Below, one piece after another: positions 9,006 to 17,931 of a stretch of 64,000 nt of DNA. Where the stretch lies: assembly GCA_022648165.1 (NCBI GenBank), contig JALCLX010000006.1, positions 1 to 64,000 of the forward strand. Reading direction: 5' to 3'. Source of the stretch: Ancrocorticia sp. GTDB taxonomy: Bacteria; Actinomycetota; Actinomycetes; Actinomycetales; Actinomycetaceae. The stretch's first letter is position 1. Each line of letters opens with the position of its first letter. The notes beneath the pieces are model-generated. The model was not told the origin of the DNA, ran no database searches, and worked only from the letters and a program-made list of their open reading frames with translations. The translations under genes were made by a program, and so were the position numbers.

Positions 9006-9300
9006 ACCCTCGCGTGAGACTCCACGCTAGCGGGAAATATGCAACAAATACTAGCAATCGAATGAGATCAGTATTCGATATCACCAGGGCAGCCGTTATG
9101 CAGATGCGGTAGATGATCGACCGTACCCAGCGTTGCGGATAACGCTGCCGTTCGTCCACCGCGGAATAGAACATAATTGCCGCGAATACGACAGCACAGA
9201 ACAGGTATATCCAGGAGAAAACGCTCCACGAAGAACTCTCTTCCGATGACCACTGCGCGAAGAACAGCAACAAGGCTCCATTGAATAGGCCTTCGGGCAT
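8983..9300 (-). CDS. small predicted membrane protein
   Basis: 105 residues with about three or four hydrophobic helices (GALLLFFAQW; VFSWIYLFCAVVFAAIMF; IIYRICITAALVI; LIRLLVFVAYFPLAW). GAAAGG lies about 7 nt before the ATG. Its end overlaps the ATG of the PASTA pseudogene downstream, which suggests they were one transcription unit. No family is recognised. Because the downstream partner is wrecked, it may be a leftover as well. Confidence 0.45.
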   Translation of the reverse strand: MPEGLFNGALLLFFAQWSSEESSSWSVFSWIYLFCAVVFAAIMFYSAVDERQRYPQRWVRSIIYRICITAALVISNTDLIRLLVFVAYFPLAWSLTRGYEQHVRE

Positions 9301-9735
9301 CGGGGCCCTTTCTGTACCCTCCAGCTGAGGCGCCTTTCATCCATGTGGTGAGTGCTGCCGGCTACATAATTCGTGAGTCGATGAGGCTCTATTCTTCGGG
9401 GATCTGAAAATGCTTCACAGATCGTCGTTGATCTGGGACTGTAGCGGTTATTTCGTTGGAACAACTGCAGTTACAATAGAAACTGTCAAGGCCAAACTGA
9501 TTCCATCGATAGCCGGGGAAGAATCGACGACGACGGGGCCGCGGGCTTCCCTGCTGTATTGCTGAAAGCCGCGGTGCAAGCATCGGACACAATCTTTTGC
9601 TGGCACGATTGTGTCCGGGCCCCACGGTAGAGTTGCATGCAACGCCAACATCACCAGTGTTCTTGGTCCAAAGGGGTTCATCATGTCATGTGAGTTGAGA
9701 TCATTCGGCGTACTAGTAGATTGGACGGTTGCCGA
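9301..9735. other. gap, possible degraded minus-strand gene
   Basis: Minus-strand text ending near 9448 contains a hydrophobic stretch (GISLALTVSIVTAVV) and could be the tail of a decayed membrane protein. The frames are not coherent over the whole gap and no gene is called. Confidence 0.35.
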
Positions 9736-10748
9736 ATGAATACCAGCAAAGAAGCCCAGCGCGCTGAGCTCCATAAGAATATCTGGCGGATAGCAAACGA
9801 TCTGCGTGGGAGCGTTGATGGCTGAGATTTCAAGTCCTATGTGCTGGGAATGCTGTTTTTCGGTTCATCTCTGAGAACTTGACATCCTACTTCAATGAGG
9901 AAGAACGGGCGGCAGGTAATCCCGATTTTGATTACGCGAAGATCTCTGATGCGGATGCTGAGTTTGGCCGTACAGATACGGTTTCCGATAAGGGTTTCTA
10001 TATCTTGCCGTCGGAGTTGTTTGAGAACGTTCGCCGGAAGGCCGCTACGGATGAGAATCTCAACGAGACTCTGGAACATGTTTTCACCAACATCGAGGGT
10101 TCGGCTAAAGGCACTGAGTCTGAGGATGATCTGAAGGGCCTTTTCGATGATTTGGATGTCAACTCTTCCAAGCTGGGGGCAACTGTTGCCACGCGTAATG
10201 AGAAGCTCGTCAAGCTTCTGAACGCTATCGGGGATCTCCAGCTTGGCACGTTCTCAGAGAATACGATCGATACTTTTGGGGATGCCTATGAGTATTTGAT
10301 GACGATGTACGCCTCAAGTACCGGAAAATCCGGTGGAGAGTTCTTCACTCCGCAGGAGGTTTCTGAGCTGCTTGCGAGGATAACAGTGGTGGTGCAAAAC
10401 AAGCTGCATTTCGCTGCTCACAAACACACTACGGCGGAGGTCATTGCGGCGCGCGCAGATGCCACCAAACCGAACATGGGCCTGACCACCTGGAAAAGTG
10501 CACCGAGCGGCAAGATTGTGAAAACTGACGTATCCATCGCCAAAAACTACCTCAGTGATCAAGAACTAGACTTCCTCAACCGGATCGTCACCATGTATCT
10601 GCACTATGCCGAACTCCACGCCGAAACCGAGTTCGAGAAATACCGCATCATCCAAGACCAGCAGTACGTCAGCGACTTCGACCGCTTCCTCCACCTTGAG
10701 GCCACCACAACAGAACTGACCGATAGCACTGAAGGAAGCGCCAAATGA
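9736..10748 (+). pseudogene. chimera of hsdM 5' part and rhuM 3' part
   Basis: From ATG 9736 the text reads as the start of a type I restriction methyltransferase subunit HsdM (MNTSKEAQRAELHKNIWRIA). A TGA at 9823-9825 replaces the expected Trp of GSVDGWDFKSYVLG, and a 1-nt loss near 9855 shifts frame. From 9879 the frame is open through the HsdM helical domain to GKSGGEFFTPQEVSELLARI (about 10380). It then continues without a break into the C-terminus of a RhuM-family protein (QNKLHFAAHKHTTAEVI ... MGLTTW ... KNYLSDQELDFLNRIV). The HsdM catalytic domain and RhuM N-terminus are deleted. The resulting 289-residue ORF, 9879-10748, has no likely function. Confidence 0.8.
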
Positions 10749-10858
10749 GCCACATCAATGAGCTGAGCATCGGTTTGCCTGCGGAATTGGCTGCGCGTCG
10801 TAAGCAGTACGAGTATTATCGGGACAAGTTGCTGACATTCAAGGAGTTACCAGCATGA
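10745..10858 (+). pseudogene. hsdS: C-terminal remnant of type I specificity subunit HsdS
   Basis: A 37-codon frame starting with ATGA overlap after the RhuM tail. The end, GLPAELAARRKQYEYYRDKL, is the hallmark C-terminal coiled-coil segment of HsdS. Both target-recognition domains are missing. Its stop overlaps the next ATG (ATGA at 10855). Confidence 0.75.
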
Positions 10859-11721
10859 GTGTCATACCCGTCAACGTGCAGATTCCAAGTGATCCGCACG
10901 CCCCGATGATCGCCGATTTTGTGGAACATGCGCTACGAATCGCGTATGTGGATCGCGACCATCTTGCGGCGATCCCCAGCGATGACTGGGATGTGCCGGG
11001 GGTCTATATCCTCCTCACCGGCGACGGCAGCGGACAGGTGTATGTGGGCCAGGCCCGGCGTATGAGACAGCGGCTGGGCCAACACAACAGCAGGCCGAAG
11101 CTGCCGTGGACGCGTGCCGTGATGGTCAAACGTGACACCACCAACGGCTTCAATACAGCAGAGATCGGCTACCTTGAGGGCCGCGTATCCGCTGAGGTGA
11201 AGGCACTCAAAGGCATTACGCTCATTGCCGGGCAGTCTGCTGGAGACGAGACTCTTCCCACCCACATGATGCTGTCACTCGATGCCTTCGTGAAGAGCAT
11301 CCTCACCGCGCTCCGGCTTGCTGGAGTAGACATCTCCCGAGCACAGCTAGAGGAGGCTGAGGAGGAGCAGCTTCACGTTCTGGAGAAGGGTGCAAGCGCG
11401 CAGGGATTGGCCAGTCGGGCGACGTTCGCGTGCACCGTTTCAGCCCTCGTATCGAGCGGATTGCTGCGTGCTGGTGAGGACCTCTACCTGCACCAGGGAA
11501 CCGTCAACGGCCACGGAACAGTCACGGCGGCCGGGGAGGTCATTGTCAACGGAGTGACATACATGACTCCGAGTGCGGCCGCTGTTGCCGCGCTCGGTCT
11601 GCAGTCATCGAACGGCTGGACCACCTGGCACGTGGGCTCGCTCGACGGCGTCACCCTGGACCAGCTTCGCAAGAAGTGGCAGCAGCGGCAGCGAGTTGAA
11701 CGGGCCGAGGACAACGCATGA
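10855..11721 (+). CDS. GIY-YIG nuclease with DUF4357-type C-terminus
   Basis: 288 residues. A GIY-YIG core begins near residue 49: GVYIL and YVGQA with a following basic helix (RRMRQRL) and a conserved Glu in GYLEGRVSAE. The C-terminal part (GVTYMTPSAAAVAAL ... TTWHVGSLDGVTLDQLRKKW) fits DUF4357, often found with restriction-system genes. The gene is coupled at both ends by ATGA overlaps, to the hsdS remnant before and the hsdR remnant after, so it was a passenger of a type I cluster. It is the only apparently complete gene of that cluster. Its substrate is unknown. Confidence 0.75.
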   Translation: MSVIPVNVQIPSDPHAPMIADFVEHALRIAYVDRDHLAAIPSDDWDVPGVYILLTGDGSGQVYVGQARRMRQRLGQHNSRPKLPWTRAVMVKRDTTNGFNTAEIGYLEGRVSAEVKALKGITLIAGQSAGDETLPTHMMLSLDAFVKSILTALRLAGVDISRAQLEEAEEEQLHVLEKGASAQGLASRATFACTVSALVSSGLLRAGEDLYLHQGTVNGHGTVTAAGEVIVNGVTYMTPSAAAVAALGLQSSNGWTTWHVGSLDGVTLDQLRKKWQQRQRVERAEDNA

Positions 11722-12047
11722 CTGCACCCAGCGCAAACAGCCCCGCCACGGCAACACCCCGTCACTATGCCCCTATCGCCATGCGTTCCGAAGGCACAGT
11801 GGTGGCGGAGTATGTGCCTGATGCTGCAACTGATGTTTCTTGTCAGTCTGAGGCAGCCCTTGAACGTGAGGTCATCGCCCAGCTAGAAAAGCTCAACGCG
11901 ATCACTTTCACGGATGCGGAGTGGGAGCGTTTCTTCCGGGATAGGGTTGCCGGGGCGAACACTCATTCAGTCATGCGGTGGAGAGCCCGAGATCGAAGCC
12001 AAGATCAGGAACGCCGATCCGTGGATACTCAGCCTTCGGGTCGATGA
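11718..12047 (+). pseudogene. hsdR: 5' remnant of type I restriction subunit HsdR
   Basis: The frame begins with ATGA overlap. After a Ser/Pro/Thr leader it reads as HsdR N-terminus (PIAMRSEGTVVAEYVPD ... CQSEAALEREVIAQL), then an internal deletion joins to EKLNAITFTDAEWERFF, which is contiguous in normal HsdR only after a longer segment. Resemblance ends near 11965. The nuclease and helicase domains are absent. The frame then overlaps an unrelated ORF in another frame. Confidence 0.7.
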
Positions 12048-13635
12048 ATCTAGCGGTGAAGCGGTCGCCTACGCTCGCGTTCTTCACGTCTCCGATGCCA
12101 CTCATGGCGATCCTCACGACCGCGTGATCAAACTCGGACGGCTCCTCTTGCGCTGCTTTCCCAGAACCACACACGTCGACGTCAAGTTGCCGCTCCCAGG
12201 GGGCCACGATTATAAGATCGGCGACAACCAGTTCGGTTCCACTGAACTCCGCCGAGAGTACGATCACTCTGAACTATCGGTGGCCTGGAACCAAGAACGT
12301 ATGCGAGTCACCAACGCAGTGCTCGGGGCCACCGATACAGAACGTCTCTCGGCCGCGCTTCCCCTCATCGAGGCTGCTTCTCGACTCACACGCGTATTCG
12401 GAAACGCATTCACTGCTGCAGATGTACGAGGTATCGACACCAATCAGCTGGCGGAGCAGATAAACACTCTCGGTGAAGACGCCAAACAGATTCGTCCACG
12501 CATCAACGGACGTCGGCGAGTGGTTGACGCCATCGGGGATCAAGGAGCGTCATCCTTGACTGTAGACTCACACTCAGGTCTCGTGACAGACCTCACTGGG
12601 AATGTGTTCCCTCGGCTCACGAAACTGGACAACCTCGCGGCACTCGCGGCACTCGCGGCGCACCTGAGCGACCACGTGATCGCAACGTCGCTCCACCGCG
12701 CGCAAGAGGAGCCGTGGCACCTGCTGGGCTACGACACATTCCCCGATAGCCTGAGATCGCTCGAAGCCGATCTGTATCGCATCCTCGCCGTCATCGCCGC
12801 ACTTACTGCAAACTCATCTGCGAAGGCGACTCTTGCGCGCGCTGCGCGCGCCGGAAGGCGTGAGGGCGCACTCGGCAGAGCAGCCGACGCTGCCCGAACC
12901 CTTACAAGACGGAGGCTGCAAGCCCGGAAGTCCGAGCTGGAACAAGTCGGTAGGAGCATTGGCTGGCAATTCCATGTGCACATGCCTACGAGCGACCGAT
13001 ATCAACTGGTCCCCGAACGGCTTATAGCGCTCGATGTGCCGTCGCTGGTCACCTGGGGAAAGGCGCTTGAAGAGATTGTTAGTACCCTTCAGACGGTGGG
13101 ACTGCCCAGAGAGAAGTTTGTGCTCCTTCAGATCCGCAACGGGAAGCCCGTCGAATCGCTCACGATGTCCCTGATCACTTCACTACTACCAACCGGCGCG
13201 CTCGGAACCTGGGCAACCGAGCTTCCCGACCCGCACAGCATCCCTTTGACCGAGGCATTTGACGCGGCGCTCGCTTCGACTCAAGTTGCGTCAGGAGTCT
13301 TGGCGCTCAGTGTGCAACAGCGTGCGCACGACATTTTCGTTCAGGTTCTGGAGGATGCGAAGCAGGGATTCGCTCGATCGAAGAGGGCCGTCGAGCAAGC
13401 GCCAACGAACGCGGTAACTGAGCAGATTGTCTTGTTACTGGACGCCCTCGAAGAGGAGTTGACGAATGAGGAGTCTGGAGACGCCACTGGCGGTGGCATC
13501 GCCAGGCAGATGTGGCGGATGGTTACAGCGGGCGAGCAGACGGAACTCACCATCGCTCTGCCTGCGATGCGCCTCATGGCATTGGAGTGGGATATCGATC
13601 CCCACACTGCTCCAGGACTGCTTCAACTGTCTTGA
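11914..13635 (+). CDS. unknown protein, probably N-terminally truncated defence-island gene
   Basis: The frame is open for 573 codons. The first 25 or so are only the shadow of the hsdR remnant in another frame. Protein-like sequence starts at about 11990 (PEIEAKIRNADPWILSLRVD) and continues with segments such as HVDVKLPLPGGHDYKIG and EAASRLTRVFGNAF, followed by long helical regions. No catalytic motif or family is recognised. Because hsdR text runs straight into it with no start codon or ribosome site, a deletion probably removed its N-terminus. Whether a shortened protein is made is unclear. Confidence 0.5.
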   Translation: MRSGSVSSGIGLPGRTLIQSCGGEPEIEAKIRNADPWILSLRVDESSGEAVAYARVLHVSDATHGDPHDRVIKLGRLLLRCFPRTTHVDVKLPLPGGHDYKIGDNQFGSTELRREYDHSELSVAWNQERMRVTNAVLGATDTERLSAALPLIEAASRLTRVFGNAFTAADVRGIDTNQLAEQINTLGEDAKQIRPRINGRRRVVDAIGDQGASSLTVDSHSGLVTDLTGNVFPRLTKLDNLAALAALAAHLSDHVIATSLHRAQEEPWHLLGYDTFPDSLRSLEADLYRILAVIAALTANSSAKATLARAARAGRREGALGRAADAARTLTRRRLQARKSELEQVGRSIGWQFHVHMPTSDRYQLVPERLIALDVPSLVTWGKALEEIVSTLQTVGLPREKFVLLQIRNGKPVESLTMSLITSLLPTGALGTWATELPDPHSIPLTEAFDAALASTQVASGVLALSVQQRAHDIFVQVLEDAKQGFARSKRAVEQAPTNAVTEQIVLLLDALEEELTNEESGDATGGGIARQMWRMVTAGEQTELTIALPAMRLMALEWDIDPHTAPGLLQLS

Positions 13636-13792
13636 TCTAAAGCGGAAACGGGTCCCGTTGAGGTTCTTCACTACAAGCTTCAGACGGGCCGTCTAGGCCT
13701 GATGCCATCAGAAACGTCATCAAACCCCACCGGAGGATGGTGCCGCTGGGGGAGTGCAGGCTGAGACGGCTTGCTCCCGGCAGCGGAGGGCA

Positions 13793-14449
13793 TCATCGCG
13801 TTGAGTTCGCTTGTCTCACCCAACCGGAGCGCTCGCCGTTCTCCTCGAGAATCCACCGTACATGGTCGCCAATGTAGCGCACGTTCGGCGTGAACCAGTA
13901 GGTCTGATCCGGGTCCCAGCCCGCGATAACGGTGGCGGTCTGCCCATCGATAGGGATTGCCGTTCCCGCTGCGGAGAGATACGCCTGTAGCTGGAGGTGC
14001 ACAGCGTCGTAGACTTCGGCGACTCCCACCCAGTCCGAGATCACCCAGGCACCGTCACGCCCGATGGTGCAATACCAGTCGTGTCGCTTCTGTGCGGTGA
14101 CCTCGATAGGGAAGCACGCACAGAGATCAGCCCACGCTTCGGCAGTGCCAATCTCGTAGATCCGCAACCCTGCGGGTATCCCCAGCGGCTGTGTGTCTGC
14201 CTGCTCCCAGCCGAGGCTGTCTTCCACGAGCCACAACCGGGCAGGGCTCCCGTCGAACAGCGTTCTGGTCGTTGAGGGAAGCTCCCATGGTGGACGTGAC
14301 CACCACGTTCCGTTCCAGTTCGCGGTCGCATCCGACGGACGATCCCGCGTAGCGAGAATCTCCTCCTCGGTGATCTCTTCTCGCGCCGTACGGAGAAACG
14401 ACAACGGCTCTGCCTTGATCGCGTGAGGCGGTGCGGTATCCCATTCCAC
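13793..14449 (-). CDS. hypothetical protein, probably the 3' part of a broken gene
   Basis: 218 residues, Trp-rich, with no recognised domain (PPWELPSTTRTLFDG; DWYCTIGRDGAWVISDW; VIAGWDPDQTYWFTPNVRY). The same frame continues upstream through a TGA at 14519-14521 into another coding-like stretch. If that TGA were TGG the two would form one longer protein. The ATG at 14449 lacks a good ribosome site. It may be a real short gene, but a nonsense-split gene is more likely. Confidence 0.45.
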   Translation of the reverse strand: MEWDTAPPHAIKAEPLSFLRTAREEITEEEILATRDRPSDATANWNGTWWSRPPWELPSTTRTLFDGSPARLWLVEDSLGWEQADTQPLGIPAGLRIYEIGTAEAWADLCACFPIEVTAQKRHDWYCTIGRDGAWVISDWVGVAEVYDAVHLQLQAYLSAAGTAIPIDGQTATVIAGWDPDQTYWFTPNVRYIGDHVRWILEENGERSGWVRQANSTR

Positions 14450-14518
14450 CTGCCATTGGGAGCATTCGGCGACCCCGCGGCCCCTGCATGAAGAGGCTTG
14501 CCAGTGAGGATGCCCCAG

Positions 14519-14821
14519 TCATACGATGACTTCCCATGGTGCGTAGGAGCAGCTCCCGCGCTGCACCCGCTCGAGGATGTTTCCGAATACGAGTATGACA
14601 CCGCTGCCATCGAACACCCCTGCAAGCCACGCATTCTCAACGGTCGCAGGCAACCACCACGACTCATCCCTGGCGTGGATACCGATCACATCAGCATCGT
14701 GATGCTCCTTGATGAAATGCGGGAAGCCTTCAACGAATGTCGAAGCGGCTCGGCAGCCGGCAGATCCCATGTCGCCTCGTCTCCAAGACGAACGCCAGCA
14801 CCGCAGCATATCTGCTTCCAC
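14519..14821 (-). pseudogene. upstream fragment of the broken minus-strand gene
   Basis: In frame with the 13793-14449 reading frame and separated from it only by a TGA. The text from FVEGFPHFIKEHHDADVIG to the stop is protein-like. The first 30 or so codons are poor, and a different frame looks better there, which suggests a second frameshift near 14730. No family assigned. Confidence 0.4.
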
Positions 14822-14962
14822 TCACTCACGACCAGAATTCTTACACGTCAAGTCTGCGAACCGTCCCTGAGTGGTCAAACCCTTTTGACTGCTGTGTCGG
14901 TGCTCGAGTAATCCTTGGTGGTTCGGGGACCCGTGCAGTGAGTCCCTTGAGGTCAGGTTCGG

Positions 14963-15083
14963 TCACTTCCACGGTGATGGGGCGCCGATGCGACGGATGA
15001 TCGCCACGGTTGGGGAAGATTCCGATGATGTCAGTGCGCCGGCGCATCTCTCGGTTGAGGCGTCGTTCGGTTTGTTGGACTCG
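14963..15083 (-). mobile_element. 3' fragment of an IS256-family transposase
   Basis: Minus-strand text RVQQTERRLNREMRRRTDII-GIFPNR is the typical C-terminal end of IS256-family (mutator) transposases. It is followed after a 1-nt frame change by AIIRRIGAPSPWK and a stop at 14963. Only about 40 codons remain, with no terminal repeats seen. It marks an old insertion or deletion joint at the island edge. Confidence 0.65.
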
Positions 15084-15286
15084 GGGTAAGCAGGCAAACC
15101 GTCATCTCAATTGAAAAGGTGCACTTCGATCCATCCCTTCCCCTTGCCTTCACAATGGCATCCGCCCTCGACCTAAAGCTCGAGGAGATCTTCATCTCAG
15201 CGAAACCACACTCCAACGCTTACCAGCCAGCGCGCCTTCAAACGGCACTGCATGCGCATTCAGCTACGCATACGGGGAGATATTGA
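15071..15286 (+). pseudogene. 3' fragment of an XRE/HTH regulator gene
   Basis: Plus-strand codons from about 15071 read FVGLGVSRQTVISIEK followed by FDPSLPLAFTMASALDL and LEEIFIS, the second half of a small Cro/C1-type HTH regulator. It ends at the TGA at 15284-15286 after an unrelated tail. The 5' half is missing, and the break coincides with the IS256 fragment on the other strand. Confidence 0.6.
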
Positions 15287-15299
15287 TATATATCGATCG

Positions 15300-16871
15300 T
15301 CAACCGAAATACGTAGCTGAATGCACGGAAGAGAGGTCAGCTTCCTCCGGGCGCACCGCGGGCTCCCGCGTCACCAACTTGTGGCCCGCCCACAACGCCA
15401 GGAACAGCGGCAATCCAATATAGCTGGAGAGCAGAGCCACGATATCCCGATTCCCAATGAGCGCCTCATAGTTCTGCCCCACGATCACGAAGGTACACAT
15501 CGCGAGCGCCAAGAGCGGCCCAAACGGATAGAACTTTGCCCGGTACGGCAGCTCGGAAACGCTGTGGCCTTGGGCCACGAAGGCCTTCCGGAATTTCAGG
15601 TGCGACCAAGCGGTGCCTACCCACGTGATGAAGCCCGCCAAACCGGAGGCGTTGATCAGCCATGTATAGGCGGCGCCATCCCCAACCAGCGACGAAATGA
15701 AGCAGAGCGCGCCCACCGCCGTGGTTACCACTAAGGCAGGGATCGGGACGCCGTGCCTGCTGACCTTTTTCAGGATTGCCGGGGCGCTTCTCCGGTATGC
15801 CAGCGCAAACAGCATGCGGGTGGAGGCGTACAGCCCGGAGTTACCTGCCGAGAGTACCGAGGTGAGGATCACCGCGTTCATCACGGCGGCGGCCGCGGCG
15901 ATGCCAGCGCGCTCGAACACCAGGGTAAATGGGGAGAGCGAAATGCTGTCTACGCCCGCTTTCAGCAGGTCTGGGTCCGTGTACGGAATAAGGAAGCCGA
16001 TCACGGCGATCGCGCCGATGTAGAACAGCAGGATACGCCAGAAAATGGTGCGAATAGCGCGTGGCACGGTTTCCGTTGGGTTGTCGGCTTCGCCAGCGGC
16101 CACGCCAATCAGCTCGGTTCCTTGGAAACTGAAGCCCGCCACCATGAAGATCGCCAGAACTCCGAGGCCCCCATTGACGAAGGGCGCCTCCCCTACCGTC
16201 CAGTTTTCCGTCCCCACGGAATCTCCGCCCATCACGCCCACGATCATGAGCGTGCCGAGCACCAGGAATAGCACCACCGTAGTCACCTTAATCAACGCGA
16301 ACCAGAACTCGCCCTCGCCGTATGCCCGTGCGGAGAGGGCGTTCAGCACCACGAGGATCGTTAAGAACAGCGCTGACCACATCCAGCCCGGAGTATTCGG
16401 GAACCAGTATTTCATCACCAGTGCCGCCGCGGAGAGCTCTGCCGCCACGGTAATCGCCCAGTTGAACCAGTAGTTCCATCCGATGGCGAAGCCGAAGCTG
16501 GGGCTGATGAAGCGCGTGCCGTATTCGCCGAATGATCCTGCTACCGGCAGATACGTGGACATCTCGCCGAGCGACTGCATCAGCAGATACACCATCACGC
16601 CGATCAGCGAGTAGGCCAACAATGCGCCGCCTGGACCGGCTGTGGATACCGTTTCTCCCGAGGCCACGAAAAGGCCTGTGCCGATCGCTCCACCGATCGA
16701 AATCATGGTGAGATGCCGTGCCCGCAGCGAGCGGTGCAGCTGATGCGTACCGTCGCTCAGCTGCGGTTCTGGAACGCTCCGCGTGGCCGCTACGCTCCCC
16801 TCTGTTGCGCTTCCCACCTTTCTTTCGCGCGATTGTTCCTCGATACAGACGTGCGATTGCGCCATTGACAT
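15300..16871 (-). CDS. lysP: amino acid permease, LysP-like (APC superfamily)
   Basis: 523 residues from the chosen ATG 16871, which has AGAGGCG about 4 nt upstream; an ATG at 16904 is possible. After a hydrophilic N-terminus of about 40 residues come about 12 transmembrane helices. The APC signature (ARHLTMISIGGAIGTGLFVASG) and conserved blocks GFSFQGTELIGVAAGEADNP and LSAGNSGLYASTRML closely follow E. coli LysP, a proton-coupled lysine importer. Lysine is the best guess, but related aromatic or GABA permeases share much of this. It is transcribed away from the defence remnants. Confidence 0.85.
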   Translation of the reverse strand: MSMAQSHVCIEEQSRERKVGSATEGSVAATRSVPEPQLSDGTHQLHRSLRARHLTMISIGGAIGTGLFVASGETVSTAGPGGALLAYSLIGVMVYLLMQSLGEMSTYLPVAGSFGEYGTRFISPSFGFAIGWNYWFNWAITVAAELSAAALVMKYWFPNTPGWMWSALFLTILVVLNALSARAYGEGEFWFALIKVTTVVLFLVLGTLMIVGVMGGDSVGTENWTVGEAPFVNGGLGVLAIFMVAGFSFQGTELIGVAAGEADNPTETVPRAIRTIFWRILLFYIGAIAVIGFLIPYTDPDLLKAGVDSISLSPFTLVFERAGIAAAAAVMNAVILTSVLSAGNSGLYASTRMLFALAYRRSAPAILKKVSRHGVPIPALVVTTAVGALCFISSLVGDGAAYTWLINASGLAGFITWVGTAWSHLKFRKAFVAQGHSVSELPYRAKFYPFGPLLALAMCTFVIVGQNYEALIGNRDIVALLSSYIGLPLFLALWAGHKLVTREPAVRPEEADLSSVHSATYFG

Positions 16872-17031
16872 ATCGCCTCTCGTGAGATGACGTTGCCCTT
16901 CCATACTGGCCCAATCGCATCAGCGCGGTGCGCGAGTTTTGCCATCTGGGACACAGGCACGGCAGCGCCGCAGCTTGCGCACCACCTGCCCAACGCCACC
17001 CGGCCACAGGCCCTGGCACTATTCTGGCGCT

Positions 17032-17922
17032 ATGGAGAGTTTTTCGAAGTCGGGAAGTAGGCCGGCAATCACCGCAGAGGCCGCCGGCCTGAAGGATCTG
17101 GCAGAGGCAGCTGTTCATGGTGCCGGCGCGCCCGTTGTCCGCCTCCTGAACGCTGCATCCACCACCATTACCACTGCTCGTTTGATGCCGGATTCACCCA
17201 CCGCCACAGCTGCCGAGGCATTCGGACGGCTCCTGGCGCACACGCACGCCTACAGCCCACATGGCCGCGTGTTTGGCGAACGGCCCACCGGTTTCACCGA
17301 ACTCACCGCCGCCATAGGCAACGCGCCGCTTCCAGTTGTGCCGCACGGATCGCCGGCGCGCACGTGGGGCAGCTTCTACGCCGAGGACCGCCTACTCCCT
17401 TACCTGCCCACCGCTCGTGCGAATGGTTCGATCGATGCTCGTGGCGCCAATATCATCGAACGCCTGGCCGAACAGCTGCGCGACGGCGCCTTTGACGCAC
17501 CCGAACCGGCGTTAGTCACCTCGGAAGCGGCTCTGCTTCACGGAGATTTATGGGGCGGTAACATCCTATGGTCCACCCCCGAATCGGCGCGCGAAAGCGC
17601 CATCCTTCCCCCGGACTTCAATAAGGCCGCCGCAACTGCGCACACCACCGCCTCACACCACGCGCCCGGGGGCGCCGTAGCCGTTCTCATCGACCCGGCG
17701 TGTCAGGGAGGGCACGCTGAATCAGACCTGGCTCAACTGCGTGTTTTCGGCGCGCCATACGTGAATCGCATCGTGGCAGCATACAACGAAGTGTCCCCTT
17801 TGAGCAACGGCTGGGAGGAACGAATTGGGCTCCACCAACTCCACATGCTCATTGTTCACGCAGCGCTTTTCGGCGGTGGCTACGGCACCGAGACCATAGA
17901 GATCGCCTCTCGCTATTGTTAG
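17032..17922 (+). CDS. fructosamine kinase family protein
   Basis: 296 residues with the aminoglycoside-phosphotransferase/fructosamine-3-kinase fold. The catalytic loop HGDLWGGNILW and the metal-binding VLIDPACQGGHAESDLAQL are intact. Members phosphorylate sugar adducts on amines as part of deglycation. ATG 17032 is chosen because TATTCT (17020-17025) lies 6 nt before it, as in other leaderless genes here. An upstream ATG at 16939 gives a basic, unlikely extension. The substrate is not evident from the sequence. Confidence 0.85.
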   Translation: MESFSKSGSRPAITAEAAGLKDLAEAAVHGAGAPVVRLLNAASTTITTARLMPDSPTATAAEAFGRLLAHTHAYSPHGRVFGERPTGFTELTAAIGNAPLPVVPHGSPARTWGSFYAEDRLLPYLPTARANGSIDARGANIIERLAEQLRDGAFDAPEPALVTSEAALLHGDLWGGNILWSTPESARESAILPPDFNKAAATAHTTASHHAPGGAVAVLIDPACQGGHAESDLAQLRVFGAPYVNRIVAAYNEVSPLSNGWEERIGLHQLHMLIVHAALFGGGYGTETIEIASRYC

Positions 17923-17931
17923 GCTCATCCT

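Noticed and set aside
16288-17118. 276-codon minus-strand frame
   Set aside because: It overlaps lysP and the start of the fructosamine kinase gene, with Arg-rich shadow composition and no motif.
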